64,000 bases of DNA from Acidovorax soli (GCF_014207955.1 NZ_JACHLK010000001.1:248001-312000); one strand, 5' to 3'. Counted from the first letter of the stretch, positions 39,530 through 50,789 are shown. A program made the numbers and translations. Notes: generated by a model not told the origin, from the sequence alone.

Positions 39530-39619
39530 CAGGTTTGCTATGACATGCATAGCATCTGGCGATGGCCAAGCCACCGCCAGGTTCGATTTTCGTACAGATG
39601 GGCCCAGCGGCCCGGGGAA

Positions 39620-40684
39620 TCAGGCCTCGGCCGGGTAGAACATCTTGCGCGCGGGCACCGTTTCCACCGCGCGCGCAATCGCGCCAATGTGGTCGGGCGT
39701 GGTGCCGCAGCAGCCGCCCACGATGTTCACCAGGCCCTCGGCCGCGAATTCGTGCACCAGCCGGCTCGTGACCTCGGGGGTCTCGTCGAAGCCGGTGTCG
39801 CTCATGGGGTTGGGCAGGCCGGCGTTGGGGTAGCAGCTGATGAAGGTGTCTTCCGCGACGCGGTTGAGCTCCTGGATGTAGGGGCGCATCAGCGTGGCAC
39901 CCAGGGCGCAGTTCAGGCCGATGGCCAGCGGGCGCGCATGGCGCACGCTGTTCCAGAAGGCCGTGACCGTCTGGCCCGAGAGGATGCGGCCCGAGGCGTC
40001 GGTCACCGTGCCGCTGATGATGATGGGCAGGCGCTCGCCGCTGTGCTCGAAGTACTCGTCGATGGCGAACAGCGCGGCCTTGGCGTTCAGGGTGTCGAAG
40101 ATGGTCTCGACCAGCAGCACGTCGCTGCCGCCTTCGACCAGGGCCTGGGTCTGCTCGTAGTAGGCGGCGCGCAGCTGCTCGAAATCGATGTTGCGCGCAC
40201 CCGGGTCGTTCACGTCGGGGCTGATGCTGGCCGTCTTGGGCGTGGGGCCCAGCGCGCCGGCCACAAAGCGCGGCTTGTCGGGCGTGCTGTACTTGTCGCA
40301 GGCGGCGCGGGCGAGCTGGGCGGATTTGAGGTTCATCTCGCGCGCCAGCTCGGCCATGTGGTAGTCCTCCTGCGCGATGGTGGTCGCACCGAAGGTGTTG
40401 GTCTCGATCAGGTCGGCGCCCGCGGCCAGGTAGCGTTCGTGGATGTCGCTGATGACATCGGGCCGGGTCAGGCTCAGCAGCTCGTTGTTGCCCTTGACGT
40501 CGTAGGCGAAGTCCTTGAAGCGCTCGCCCGCGCCGCCGGGGCCGGTGTAGCCCTCGCCCCGGTACTGCGCCTCGCCCAGCTTGAAGCGCTGGATCATGGT
40601 GCCCATGGCGCCGTCGAGGATGGCGATGCGTTGGGCGAGGATGTCGGGCAGCTGTTGCGCGCGGGTGTAGTGGAGGGCTTGCAT
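39620..40684 (-). CDS. metH: Methionine synthase, N-terminal half (homocysteine methyltransferase domain)
   Basis: A 354-residue homocysteine-binding TIM barrel, equal to the first domain of Met[36 protein letters not shown] and [16 protein letters not shown] are present. The zinc Cys residues are in GLNCALGA and [15 protein letters not shown]. The partner with folate, B12 and reactivation domains is at 9095-11842. Only 47 bases separate this gene from the end of the LysR gene, so it has no room for a riboswitch like its partner's. It ends 131 bases upstream of ttcA on the same strand. Confidence 0.94.
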   Translation of the reverse strand: MQALHYTRAQQLPDILAQRIAILDGAMGTMIQRFKLGEAQYRGEGYTGPGGAGERFKDFAYDVKGNNELLSLTRPDVISDIHERYLAAGADLIETNTFGATTIAQEDYHMAELAREMNLKSAQLARAACDKYSTPDKPRFVAGALGPTPKTASISPDVNDPGARNIDFEQLRAAYYEQTQALVEGGSDVLLVETIFDTLNAKAALFAIDEYFEHSGERLPIIISGTVTDASGRILSGQTVTAFWNSVRHARPLAIGLNCALGATLMRPYIQELNRVAEDTFISCYPNAGLPNPMSDTGFDETPEVTSRLVHEFAAEGLVNIVGGCCGTTPDHIGAIARAVETVPARKMFYPAEA

Positions 40685-40731
40685 CCCGCTATTGTAGAAA
40701 GTGCGGCTTTTCCCGTGCCGGAACGGGACGC

Positions 40732-41616
40732 TTAGCCCTGCTGCCCTGCGGCCGCCACGTCCAGGAAGCTGCGCAGCGCCGGGCTCACCGCGTCGCGGTG
40801 CCAGGCCAGCACGCCCACCGTGGGGTGGTGCAGGCCGGCAATGGGCACAAAGCGCACACCCTGGGCCCCGGCCCGCGCCATGGCGGCCGGCACCAGCGCG
40901 ACGCCCATGCCCAGGGCCACCAGCGCCACCACGGTGAGCCACTGGCGCGCCGCATGGCGCGTGTGGGGATGGATGCCGGCGCGGTGGAAAAGCGCGATCA
41001 CGTTGTCGTGGTTGGAAGGCGCCACGTCGCGCGAAAACATCACAAAGGTCTCGGCGGCCAGCGCCTGCAGGTCCAGCGCCGCAGCCTGGGCCATCGCATG
41101 GCCTTCGGGCAGGCAGCAAACGAAATGGTCCTCGGCCAGCGGCAGGCTGGCCAGCGGTTCGGGCACCACGCTGCTGTTGATGAAGCCGGCATGCAGCTGG
41201 CGGTGCAGCAGCGCCTCCAGCTGCTCGCCGGTGGACATCTCGCGCAGCTGCACCTCGATGCCTGGGGCCTGCGCGCCGAAGGCGCGCACGATGGCCGGCA
41301 TGTCGCGGTAGACCATGGAGCCGGTGAAGCCGATGTCGAGCCGCCCGCGCAGCCCCGCGGCCACGGCGCGCGCCGTCTCGCCCGCACGCGCCACGCGGTC
41401 GAGCACCACGCGCACCTCGGCCAGGTAGGCATGGCCTGCGGGCGTGAGCGCCACATGCTTGCTGCTGCGCTCGAACAGCTTCACGCCCAGTTCGTCCTCC
41501 AGCGCCTTGATGCCCGAGCTCAGCGGCGGCTGGGTGATGGCCAGGCGCTCGGCCGCGCGGCCGAAGTGCAGCTCTTCGGCCAGCACGGCAAAGTAGCGCA
41601 GCAGGTACAGCTTCAT
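40732..41616 (-). CDS. LysR family transcriptional regulator
   Basis: A 294-residue LysR regulator. The HTH is in residues 1-60 ([20 protein letters not shown], then [19 protein letters not shown]), and the effector domain follows from about residue 90. The ATG at 41616 begins MKLYLLRYF, the conserved LysR start. It lies downstream of the acyl-CoA dehydrogenase operon on the same strand, separated by a palindromic element, so control of that operon is possible but not shown. Confidence 0.88.
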   Translation of the reverse strand: MKLYLLRYFAVLAEELHFGRAAERLAITQPPLSSGIKALEDELGVKLFERSSKHVALTPAGHAYLAEVRVVLDRVARAGETARAVAAGLRGRLDIGFTGSMVYRDMPAIVRAFGAQAPGIEVQLREMSTGEQLEALLHRQLHAGFINSSVVPEPLASLPLAEDHFVCCLPEGHAMAQAAALDLQALAAETFVMFSRDVAPSNHDNVIALFHRAGIHPHTRHAARQWLTVVALVALGMGVALVPAAMARAGAQGVRFVPIAGLHHPTVGVLAWHRDAVSPALRSFLDVAAAGQQG

Positions 41617-41700
41617 GCGCCCATCATGCCCCACGTGAAGGGGCATGGGACGGTCTTCTTGCGCGACGGTCAAAGCGGCTCACAAAGCTCAGCGCAGCGG

Positions 41701-41766
41701 TTCTGGCTAGGCGCTGCGTCGCAGGCAGTACGAGTAGTACGACAAGACGCGGCAACGACGCCAGAA
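41701..41766. repeat. Palindromic intergenic element
   Basis: TTCTGGC at the left edge and GCCAGAA at the right edge frame a 66-base block with nested GTAC-GAGTA-GTAC and GCGCTGCGTCG / CGGCAACGACGCC repeats. It sits directly after the acyl-CoA dehydrogenase gene and resembles the short repeated elements frequently found between genes in Comamonadaceae. It may act as a terminator or mRNA stabiliser. Confidence 0.55.
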
Positions 41767-41782
41767 GAGCTTTTTGAGTCGC

Positions 41783-42946
41783 TCAGTACGACTTGGGCAG
41801 GCCCAGGACCTTCTCGGCAATGAAGCACAGGATGAGCTGCGGGCTCACCGGTGCCAGGCGCGGTATCCAGGACTCGCGCAGGTAGCGCTCCACGTGGTAC
41901 TCCTTGGCGTAGCCCATGCCGCCATGGGTGAAGATGGCGCGCTCGCAGGCGTGGTAGCAGGCCTCGGCCGCCAGGTACTTGGCGCTGTTGGCCTCGGCCG
42001 CACAGGGCAGGCCCTGGTCGTAAAGCCAGGCGGCCTTGTGCACCATGAGGTGGGCGGCCTCCAGCTCCATCCACGACAGGGCCAGCGGATGCTGCACGCC
42101 CTGGTTCTGGCCGATGGGGCGGCCGAACACCTCGCGCTCGTTGGCGTAGCCGGCGGCGCGCACCAGCGCCGCGCGGCCCAGGCCCACGGCCTCGCTCGCG
42201 ATCAGGATGCGCTCGGGGTTCAGGCCGTGCAGGATGTAGCTGAAGCCCTTGCCTTCTTCGCCTACCCGGTCTTCCACGGGGATGCGCAGGCCGTCGATGA
42301 AGACCTGGTTGGAATCCACGCACTTGCGCCCGAGCTTGTCGATCTCGCGCACCTCCACCGTGCTGCGGTCCAGGTCGGTGTAGAACAGGCTCAGGCCCTC
42401 GGTGCCCGTGCACTCCTCCACCGGCGTGGTGCGCGCCAGCAGCAGGATCTTGTTGGCCACCTGGGCCGTGCTGATCCAGACCTTCTGGCCGTGCACCACG
42501 TAGTGGTCGCCCTGGCGCACGGCACGGGTCGTGAGCTTCAGGGTGTTCAGGCCGGTGTTGGGCTCGGTCACGCCGAAGCAGGCGCGGTCGCGGCCCGCGA
42601 CCAGCGGCGGCAGCCAGCGCGCCTTTTGTTCCTCGGTGCCGAAGACCACCACCGGGTGCAGGCCGAAGATGTTCATGTGCACCGCCGAGGCGCCCGACAG
42701 GCCCGCGCCCGTGGCGGCAATGGTGTGCATCATCAGCGCGGCTTCGCTGATGCCCAGGCCTGCACCGCCGTAGGCTTCGGGCATGGCGATGCCGAGCCAG
42801 CCCGCATCGGCCAGGGCGCGGTGGAAGTCGTCGGGAAACCCGCCTTCGCGGTCCTTGCGCAGCCAGTAATCGGCATCGAAGGGCGCGCACACGCGCTCGA
42901 TGGCACCCTGGATCTGTTCGTGTTCGGGGGAGAGAGCGAAGTTCAT
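41783..42946 (-). CDS. Acyl-CoA dehydrogenase
   Basis: A 387-residue FAD-dependent dehydrogenase. It has the mid-domain FAD motifs CFGVTEPNTGLNTLKLTT and VWISTAQVANKILLLART, the ERILIASEAVGLGRAAL helix, and the C-terminal FTHGGMGYAKEYHVERYLRE. The catalytic base region reads CERAIFTHGGMGYAKEYHVE, with Glu as expected for short/medium-chain types. Electrons would pass to EtfAB. It is last in a translationally coupled operon: its ATG overlaps the cupin gene stop (ATGA). Substrate unknown. Confidence 0.92.
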   Translation of the reverse strand: MNFALSPEHEQIQGAIERVCAPFDADYWLRKDREGGFPDDFHRALADAGWLGIAMPEAYGGAGLGISEAALMMHTIAATGAGLSGASAVHMNIFGLHPVVVFGTEEQKARWLPPLVAGRDRACFGVTEPNTGLNTLKLTTRAVRQGDHYVVHGQKVWISTAQVANKILLLARTTPVEECTGTEGLSLFYTDLDRSTVEVREIDKLGRKCVDSNQVFIDGLRIPVEDRVGEEGKGFSYILHGLNPERILIASEAVGLGRAALVRAAGYANEREVFGRPIGQNQGVQHPLALSWMELEAAHLMVHKAAWLYDQGLPCAAEANSAKYLAAEACYHACERAIFTHGGMGYAKEYHVERYLRESWIPRLAPVSPQLILCFIAEKVLGLPKSY

Positions 42947-43371
42947 GCGGACGCGGCGGCGGAAGAAGAAGCAACAGGGAAGCGCACCACCCGCTCGGGC
43001 GATTCGAGGTAGGGCGGGCTGTAGATGACGAGCAGCTTCACCGGCGTTGCGCTGGTCACGGTGAAGACATGCGCCACATCGGCCGGGAAGAAGCACATGT
43101 CGCCCGGCAGCATGTCGAAGGCTTCGCCCGCCACCTCGGCGCGGGCCGTGCCCTCCAGCAGGTAGCAGGCTTGCTCGACGCCGGGGTGGGCATGGGGCAG
43201 CGCGCCGCCGCCCGCGTGCAGGGTGCCCAGCAGCACTTCCATCTGGCGGGCGCCCACGGTCTCGGGGCCGATGAGGCGCTGGTTGTGCGTGTGCTGGTGG
43301 TTGGCCGGCTGGTAGGCCGGCACCCCGGCGCTGCGCACCAGGTAGCGGGGTGAAGGGGCAGAGGGGGTCAT
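42943..43371 (-). CDS. Cupin-domain protein
   Basis: A 142-residue single-domain cupin. HAHPGVEQACYLLEGTARAE is the first cupin motif with its metal-binding His and Glu, and LPGDMCFFPADVAHVFTV the second with its His. It is coupled by ATGA overlaps to the CoA-transferase gene upstream and the dehydrogenase gene downstream. Its role may be metal-dependent isomerisation, decarboxylation or sensing; the sequence does not decide. Confidence 0.85.
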   Translation of the reverse strand: MTPSAPSPRYLVRSAGVPAYQPANHQHTHNQRLIGPETVGARQMEVLLGTLHAGGGALPHAHPGVEQACYLLEGTARAEVAGEAFDMLPGDMCFFPADVAHVFTVTSATPVKLLVIYSPPYLESPERVVRFPVASSSAAASA

Positions 43372-44609
43372 GCGGTGTCTCCGGCAGGCAGGTGGCAGGC
43401 GCCCTGCGCCAGCAGGGCGTCGATGTCGGTGGGGGCGTAGCCGGCCTCGGCCAGCAGTTCGCGCGTGTGCTCGCCCAGCCGCGGGGCGGGTGCCAGCTCC
43501 CGCACCGGCGGCGTACCGGACCAGCGCGTGGGGTGGGCCAGGGTGTGCAGGGCGCCTTCGCTCGGGTGCACGCTGTCCTGCAGGAAGCCCGTGGCACGCA
43601 ACTGCGCATTGGCGAGCAGGTCGGCCGGCGCGTTCATGGGCATGTTGGGCACGTCGGCCGCGTCGAGCAGGGCGCGCCATTCGGCGGTGCTGCGGCCGCG
43701 CAGGATGCGCGCCACCTCGGCGTACACCGCGTCGATGTGCGCAGCGCGCGCGCCGTGGCTGGCAAAGCGCGGGTCGCGGCCCAGGCCCTCGGCCTCGCCG
43801 ATGGCGGCGAAGAAGCTGCGCCAGTGCTTGTCGTTGTAGATCAGCACGCAGAGCATGCCGTCGGCCGTGGCGTAGGGCTTGCGGTGGGCCGTGAGCAGCC
43901 GCGCATAGCCCGCATCGCCGCGCGGCGGCTCGAAGCTCAGCCCCGCCATGTGGTCGCCCAGGACGAACTGGGCCATGGCCTCGAACATGGGCACGACGAT
44001 GGCTTGGCCCTGACCGGTCTTCTCGCGCGCATAGAGCGCTGCGGTCACGGCGTACACCGCGTGCAGCCCGGTCACGCGGTCGGACAGGGTGGTGGGCGCA
44101 TAGGCGGGCTCGGGCGCGCCGTACTGCTGCATGAGCCAGGGAATGCCCGTGGCGCCCTGGATCAGGTCGTCGTAGGCCGGCCGCGCAGCGTCGGGCCCCT
44201 CCTGGTCGAAGCCGCAGCAACTCACGTGGATCAGCCGCGGGTTGCGTGCGGCCACGGTGGCGGCGTCGAGCCCCAGCCGCGCCAGCGCCTGCGGCCGCAC
44301 ATTGCTGATCAGCACGTCGCAGCCCTCGGCCAGGCGCAGGGCCGCCTCGCGCCCCGCGGGGTGCTTGAGGTCGAGCACGATGCTGCGCTTGCCGCCATTG
44401 GCGTGCAGGAAGATATGGCCCATGCCCGGGTTGGCCATGGGCCCCACATGGCGCATGTTGTCGCCCTCGGGCGTTTCCACCTTGATGACCTCGGCGCCCA
44501 GTTGCGCGAGGATCTGCGTGGCGAACGGGCCCATGATGACGCTGGTGAGGTCGAGCACGCGCACGCCGGCGAGCGGGCCTGCCGCCCCTTGGGGCCTGGT
44601 GTCCTGCAT
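43368..44609 (-). CDS. CaiB/BaiF family CoA-transferase
   Basis: A 413-residue family III CoA-transferase. The N-terminus GVRVLDLTSVIMGPFATQIL and LGAEVIKVETPEGDNMR match the family, as do RSIVLDLKHPAGREAALRL, the catalytic Asp region YDDLIQGATGI and the later DGMLCVLIYNDKHW. It moves CoA between acids, so it probably activates the acid brought in by the upstream binding protein. The ATG at 44609 follows the TctC gene by 23 bases; the stop overlaps the cupin start (ATGA). Confidence 0.92.
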   Translation of the reverse strand: MQDTRPQGAAGPLAGVRVLDLTSVIMGPFATQILAQLGAEVIKVETPEGDNMRHVGPMANPGMGHIFLHANGGKRSIVLDLKHPAGREAALRLAEGCDVLISNVRPQALARLGLDAATVAARNPRLIHVSCCGFDQEGPDAARPAYDDLIQGATGIPWLMQQYGAPEPAYAPTTLSDRVTGLHAVYAVTAALYAREKTGQGQAIVVPMFEAMAQFVLGDHMAGLSFEPPRGDAGYARLLTAHRKPYATADGMLCVLIYNDKHWRSFFAAIGEAEGLGRDPRFASHGARAAHIDAVYAEVARILRGRSTAEWRALLDAADVPNMPMNAPADLLANAQLRATGFLQDSVHPSEGALHTLAHPTRWSGTPPVRELAPAPRLGEHTRELLAEAGYAPTDIDALLAQGACHLPAGDTA

Positions 44610-44632
44610 GAAAAGAGTTCCTTCCCGGTGGT

Positions 44633-45613
44633 TCATTCGGGCTTGATGCCCGCCTGGCGGATCAGGGTGCGCCAGTGGTTCAATTGGTCGGCCACATAGG
44701 TGGCGAACTCCTCGGGCGTCTTGCTCGGCCAGACCTGGAAGCCGATCAGCGCCAGCTTGTCCTGCGTGTCCTTGTCGGCCAGCACGGCCTGCAGCTCGGT
44801 GTTCAGCCGGTTCACCACGGCGGGCGGCATGCCGGCCGGGCCAAAGATGCCGTTCCAGGAGGTCAGATCGAAGCCCTTGGCCGTCTGGCCGATGGGCGGC
44901 ACACCCGGCAGCAGCGGCGAGGGCTGGGCCGTGGTGATGCCCAGGGTTCGCACCTTGTCGCTTTTCAGCATGCTCATGCCCGAGCCCAGGTCGGCCACAT
45001 AGACCTGCACCTGCCCGCCCACCAGGTCCGTCATGGCCTGCGGGCTCGACTTGTAGGGCACGCTCAGCAGGTCGATGCCGGCAATGTGCTTGATGCTCTC
45101 CATCGCCACCAGCGAGGTGCTGTTGGGCGTGGCGTAGCTGAGCTTGCCGGGGTTGGCGCGGGCGTGGGCGATCAGCTCGCCCAGGGTCTTGGCCGGCACC
45201 GAGGGGTGCACGGCCAGCGCGAACGGCAGCTCGCCCACACGGGCCACGGGCGTGAAGTCCTTGATCGGGTCGTACTTGAGGGCGGTGTAGAGCGCCGGGT
45301 TGGCCGAGTGCGAGGTGTTCGTGGTCATGAACAGCGTGTAGCCGTCGGGTTTGGCCTTGGCGGCGATCTGCGCGGCCACCTGGGCATTGGCGCCGGGCTT
45401 GTTGTCCACCAGCACCGGCTGCTTGAGGCGCTCGGCCAGCTTCTGGCCCACGGTGCGGGCCACCGAATCGGTGCCGCTGCCGGCCGCGAACGGCACGACC
45501 AGGGTGATCGGGGCGCTGGGATAGGCGCCAGCGGGCTGCTGCGCGATGGCCGGCAGGGTGGCTGCGGCCACCAGGGCCGCAGCCAGCCAGCGGGCTCCAA
45601 AGGGATACTGCAT
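44633..45613 (-). CDS. TctC/Bug-type substrate-binding protein
   Basis: A 326-residue periplasmic binding protein and first gene of a four-gene operon. The signal peptide is [17 protein letters not shown]. Bug-family motifs: [37 protein letters not shown] and [18 protein letters not shown]. The C-terminus [20 protein letters not shown] is typical. Ligand is likely the carboxylate that the downstream CoA-transferase and dehydrogenase process. Inverted repeats upstream are candidate operators. No TctA/TctB genes are adjacent. Confidence 0.93.
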   Translation of the reverse strand: MQYPFGARWLAAALVAAATLPAIAQQPAGAYPSAPITLVVPFAAGSGTDSVARTVGQKLAERLKQPVLVDNKPGANAQVAAQIAAKAKPDGYTLFMTTNTSHSANPALYTALKYDPIKDFTPVARVGELPFALAVHPSVPAKTLGELIAHARANPGKLSYATPNSTSLVAMESIKHIAGIDLLSVPYKSSPQAMTDLVGGQVQVYVADLGSGMSMLKSDKVRTLGITTAQPSPLLPGVPPIGQTAKGFDLTSWNGIFGPAGMPPAVVNRLNTELQAVLADKDTQDKLALIGFQVWPSKTPEEFATYVADQLNHWRTLIRQAGIKPE

Positions 45614-45690
45614 GTCTTGTCTCCTGGATCGTTGGTCGACGCCCCTGTGCCGGGGCTGGGTCGCATCTTGGCGGCGGCAGCCATTTGCGT

Positions 45691-45706
45691 CCAATTGGAC
45701 AATTGG
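45691..45706. promoter_or_regulatory. Candidate operator between the TctC gene and recQ
   Basis: CCAATTG-GA-CAATTGG is a perfect inverted repeat, overlapping the 12-base palindrome GTCCAATTGGAC at 45689. It lies about 80 bases upstream of the TctC gene in a divergent region with recQ, and would suit a GntR- or MarR-type dimer. Confidence 0.45.
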
Positions 45707-45714
45707 ACCGATCC

Positions 45715-45729
45715 ATTCGCATTGCGAAT
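45715..45729. promoter_or_regulatory. Second inverted repeat in the TctC/recQ divergent region
   Basis: ATTCGC-ATT-GCGAAT is a perfect inverted repeat 9 bases beyond the first. The two together suggest tandem binding of one or two regulators. Confidence 0.35.
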
Positions 45730-45893
45730 CGTTGACCACAGCAGCGGGTTGGTCGCAGGCGGGCAGGCGCACAGCGCACAATAGGCGCCTTTGCCCGCCG
45801 CCCCACCGGGGCCGCACGAGGCGTCTGAACACCCACCCGATCAGGCTGCAGCCCACAACAGACAAGGCCATGCAGCTACCAAAAGGAGAGTCA

Positions 45894-47756
<1,863 letters not shown>

Positions 47757-47766
47757 CCACGGGTGC

Positions 47767-48834
47767 TCACCGGCCGGGCTTCTTGCCCGGCAACAGGGTC
47801 GCGGTGATGGCCCGGCCGATCTGCTCGAAGGCCTTGCCGGCCTCGCCATGCTCGTCCAGGCCTTCGGCGCAGGTGGCCACCACGATGGCGGCACGCCCGC
47901 CGTCCTGCGGGTTGACCACGCCCATGTGGCAGGCCCGGTGCAGCTGGGTGCCCGTCTTGTGGATGAAGCGCTCGCTGCGTGGCAGGCCGGCTTCGAGCCG
48001 GTAGGCATCGTAGGTGGCGTACTTGAGGTCGGTGAACAGGCGCTGCTGGTGCGCGGGCGACACCAGCTGGCCCCGCACCAGTTTCTCCAGCATGTCGCCG
48101 TAGGACGTGAGCGGCGCTGAATTGAGGCCGCGCGCGTAATAGCGCCTGTAGGCCTCGTCCATGGTCTGCACACGGAAATCCGCCTTGTCCACCCCGATGG
48201 TGCGGGCCAGCGCGTCCACGCGCTGGGGCCCCATGGGTGCGGCGGCCAGGCGCACCAGGTCCATGTTGCCCAGGGTGAGCGCATCGGGGTGCAGCTCGGC
48301 ATACACGTCGTAGCGCACCTGCGCGAAATTGGTGATGCGCTCGAAGCCCTTGTTGCCCAGCAGCTCGCGCGCGCGGCGGTTGAGCGCCTCGTCGCCGATG
48401 GTGCGCATCAGCATGTTGGCCGCCGTGTTGTCGCTCTCCATCAGCATGCGCTTGAGCAGTGCGTCCACCCGGTAGCGCGTGCCGGTCTTGTTCCAGACCA
48501 CGTTGCCCGAGCCGTCCACCTTGTCCGTGTCCAGCAGCGTGGCCTGCTCGGCCAGGCTGTGCCGGCCCTGCTCGACCTCCTGCAGCACCGCAATCGCCAC
48601 CGGCAGCTTGGCCGAGGAGCCCAGGTACCAGGGCCGATCAGCCTGGTAGGACAGCACCTCGCCGTTGTCCAGCCGCTTGACGTAGACCCCGAGCTGGCCG
48701 GGCGTGGCCGCGTCGATGCGTTCGATCTGCTGGCGCAGCGCGTCGCTCCAGGCGGCGCCTTGCGCCGCCAGGCTAGCGCTCGCCAGGATCAGCGCGGTGC
48801 ACCACGCGCGCCACGGGGGGACACTCTGGGTCAT
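47767..48834 (-). CDS. Class A beta-lactamase-fold serine hydrolase, copy A
   Basis: A 355-residue exported protein (hydrophobic signal segment around residues 12-26). It has the SxxK motif at Ser73-Lys76 (LGSSAKLPVA), SDN at 134-136 (MESDNTAAN) and KTG at 293-295 (IHKTGTQ). Between SDN and KTG I see no clear omega-loop Glu-x-x-Leu-Asn needed for deacylation in true class A beta-lactamases. The protein is longer than a typical one, so a peptidase or cell-wall role is likelier. Its start lies inside the end of the upstream paralogue (62-base overlap). Confidence 0.78.
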   Translation of the reverse strand: MTQSVPPWRAWCTALILASASLAAQGAAWSDALRQQIERIDAATPGQLGVYVKRLDNGEVLSYQADRPWYLGSSAKLPVAIAVLQEVEQGRHSLAEQATLLDTDKVDGSGNVVWNKTGTRYRVDALLKRMLMESDNTAANMLMRTIGDEALNRRARELLGNKGFERITNFAQVRYDVYAELHPDALTLGNMDLVRLAAAPMGPQRVDALARTIGVDKADFRVQTMDEAYRRYYARGLNSAPLTSYGDMLEKLVRGQLVSPAHQQRLFTDLKYATYDAYRLEAGLPRSERFIHKTGTQLHRACHMGVVNPQDGGRAAIVVATCAEGLDEHGEAGKAFEQIGRAITATLLPGKKPGR

Positions 48835-49936
48835 GGGTTCGTCCGTCGGTCAGCAGGCCAGACTGGCACAGGGCCGCCCCCACATCGCGCAGGGCACGGT
48901 CTGAACGCGCGCTGGACAGCTCTCCACGCGTGCAGGCGACCACGATAACGCGCCGGTCCCGGCCCAGGCGTGGGACAGTGACCAATCCGGAGTCGCAGGT
49001 GCGCGCCCTTTGCGTGCCGGTCTTGTGCGCAAAGCGCGCCGTCTTGGGCAGGCCGGCCTGCACGCGGTGCACCCCGGTCTGCACGCGTTCCATCACCGAC
49101 AGCAGGTAGCGCGTGTGCCCGGCATTGACGATCTTGCCGCCCACCAGCAGCTCCAGCAGATCGGCATAGGCATCAAGCCGGCCCGAATTGAGGCCCTCGG
49201 CATAGTAGGCCTCGAAGGCCTCGCCCACGCTGGGCAGCCGGAAGGACGCGACCGGCACCTGCAGCAGGCGCGACAGCACCTGCAGGCGGTCCGCATCGCT
49301 GCGCTGCTGCTTGATCACCAGGAAGTCATGGCCCGACAGGTGCGAGGCCTGCGGCGTGAGCTGGCCATAGGCATGGCGACGCACGTCAGCCAGGCTCGTG
49401 ATGCGCTCGAAGCCCTGGGGCACGAGCTGCTGCACCAGGGCGTTCACTGCGCGGATGCCGACCAGGCCGATCAGCATGTCGCTGGCCGTGTTGTCGCTGT
49501 AGATGAGCATCTGCTCGAGCAGGTAGCGCACGCTCAGCGCCCGGCCCACGGGCTTGGCGTTGGTCTGGCCGGCACCGTCCACATAGTCCGAGGCGCGCAC
49601 GCGCAGCGGGGTGTCGAGCGTGAAGTCACCGCGCTCCACGGCCTGCAGCACCGCCAGCGCGACCGGCACCTTGACGGTGGACGCCAGGTACCAGCGCTCC
49701 ATGCCGCGGTGCGACACGGCAATGCCCGTCTCCAGATCGCGCACGTAGACGCCGATGCCGGCCGTGTTCTGCGCCGCGACCTGGACCAGCTCGGCCTGCA
49801 GCAGCTCGGGCCAGGCCGGAGGCGGGGACGGGACGCCCTGGGCGCGCGCAGCGCCCGCTGCCAGGGCCAGCGCAAGCAAAAGGGCCGGTACAGGACGGGC
49901 GATGGCGGGCACCTCCGTAAACCTGCAACGGTACAC
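48773..49936 (-). CDS. Class A beta-lactamase-fold serine hydrolase, copy B
   Basis: A 387-residue exported paralogue of copy A. Signal peptide near PVPALLLALALAAGAARAQG; SxxK at Ser86-Lys89 (ASTVKVPVALAVLQ), SDN in YSDNTASDML and KTG in AHKTGTQRARTC. Alignment with copy A extends over the whole mature domain (QGFERITSLADVR matches KGFERITNFAQVR), which indicates tandem duplication followed by divergence. Its C-terminal residues are read in another frame over the first 62 bases of copy A. The start is GTG at 49936; a second GTG at 49912 is possible. Confidence 0.75.
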   Translation of the reverse strand: MYRCRFTEVPAIARPVPALLLALALAAGAARAQGVPSPPPAWPELLQAELVQVAAQNTAGIGVYVRDLETGIAVSHRGMERWYLASTVKVPVALAVLQAVERGDFTLDTPLRVRASDYVDGAGQTNAKPVGRALSVRYLLEQMLIYSDNTASDMLIGLVGIRAVNALVQQLVPQGFERITSLADVRRHAYGQLTPQASHLSGHDFLVIKQQRSDADRLQVLSRLLQVPVASFRLPSVGEAFEAYYAEGLNSGRLDAYADLLELLVGGKIVNAGHTRYLLSVMERVQTGVHRVQAGLPKTARFAHKTGTQRARTCDSGLVTVPRLGRDRRVIVVACTRGELSSARSDRALRDVGAALCQSGLLTDGRTHDPECPPVARVVHRADPGER

Positions 49937-49995
49937 CCCGGCCCTGGCGCGGCCGGTAACACTGTGTGATCCCGAGGGTTACCGCATGCGCGGGC

Positions 49996-50676
49996 TCAGG
50001 GCTCCTGCAGCAGGGGCGAGCGCAGGATGAGCTGCGCCGTGGCGAACAGATGGGCGTCGATGGCGGCAAAGGCGCGCGCCTTGTCGCGGGCCAGCGCGGC
50101 CTCCATGATCTGGCGGTGCTCGCCACGCACGTCACGCTGGTCCGTGCCCAGGGGCACCGACAGGCGCCGGTAGCGCTCGCTCTGGCGGTACAGCATGTCG
50201 CGCATGCGCAGCAGCCACTGGTTGGGGCATGCGCCAACCAGGGCCTCGTGGAACTCCCCATGCGCCTCGTTCCAGGCAGCGGTGGAGCGCGCCTCGGCCT
50301 CGGACGGCAGGGACTGCAGGCGCTCCATGCGGTGGGCCGCCGCGACGATGCGCGTCTCCCACTCCACGCCGCCATGGTCCATGGCCTGGCCCAGGCACAG
50401 GGATTCCAGCTCCACCCGTGCGCGGGTCAGGTCCAGCAGCTCCGCCCGGCTCACCGGGCTCACGCGGTAGCCGCGGTGCGACTCGCCCATCACCATGCCC
50501 TCGGCCCCCAGGCGCGACAGCGCTTCGCGCACGGCGCCCAGGCTCAGTTCCAGCCGCTCCTCGATGGCCTTGATGTTGAGCTTGGCGCCCGGCGGCAGGC
50601 GCCCGTCGAGGATTTCGGCGCGGATCAGGTCGCACGCCGTCTCGGCCTGGGTGCGCTTGGGGAGGGTGGTCAGCAT
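49996..50676 (-). CDS. GntR family regulator (FadR/FCD subfamily)
   Basis: A 226-residue regulator. The winged HTH includes LPPGAKLNIKAIEERLELSL and REALSRLGAEGMVM. The FCD ligand domain follows, with the metal-binding Asp/His positions around LDLTRARVELESLCL, HGEFHEALVGACPNQWLL and GEHRQIMEAALARD. It is divergent from the FAH-TRAP cluster by 113 bases, with an AATAAT/ATTATT repeat between, and probably represses that cluster in the absence of its organic-acid ligand. Confidence 0.92.
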   Translation of the reverse strand: MLTTLPKRTQAETACDLIRAEILDGRLPPGAKLNIKAIEERLELSLGAVREALSRLGAEGMVMGESHRGYRVSPVSRAELLDLTRARVELESLCLGQAMDHGGVEWETRIVAAAHRMERLQSLPSEAEARSTAAWNEAHGEFHEALVGACPNQWLLRMRDMLYRQSERYRRLSVPLGTDQRDVRGEHRQIMEAALARDKARAFAAIDAHLFATAQLILRSPLLQEP

Positions 50677-50713
50677 GGCGGCTCTATCTTATCCGGGAAT
50701 CTACCAACACACT

Positions 50714-50727
50714 AATAATAGATTATT
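50714..50727. promoter_or_regulatory. Candidate GntR-type operator
   Basis: AATAAT-AG-ATTATT is a perfect inverted repeat in an AT-rich island that also holds ATCAAATATATAT. It stands 37 bases upstream of the GntR gene and about 62 bases before the FAH-family gene. Confidence 0.45.
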
Positions 50728-50789
50728 CGATCAAATATATATCCAAGCGGCCGGGGCGGTGGTCCCGCGGCCGGCCACCAGGAGAACTG

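Noticed and set aside
47767..49936. Antibiotic-resistance beta-lactamases
   Set aside because: No clear omega-loop Glu and unusual length; a generic serine-hydrolase call is safer.
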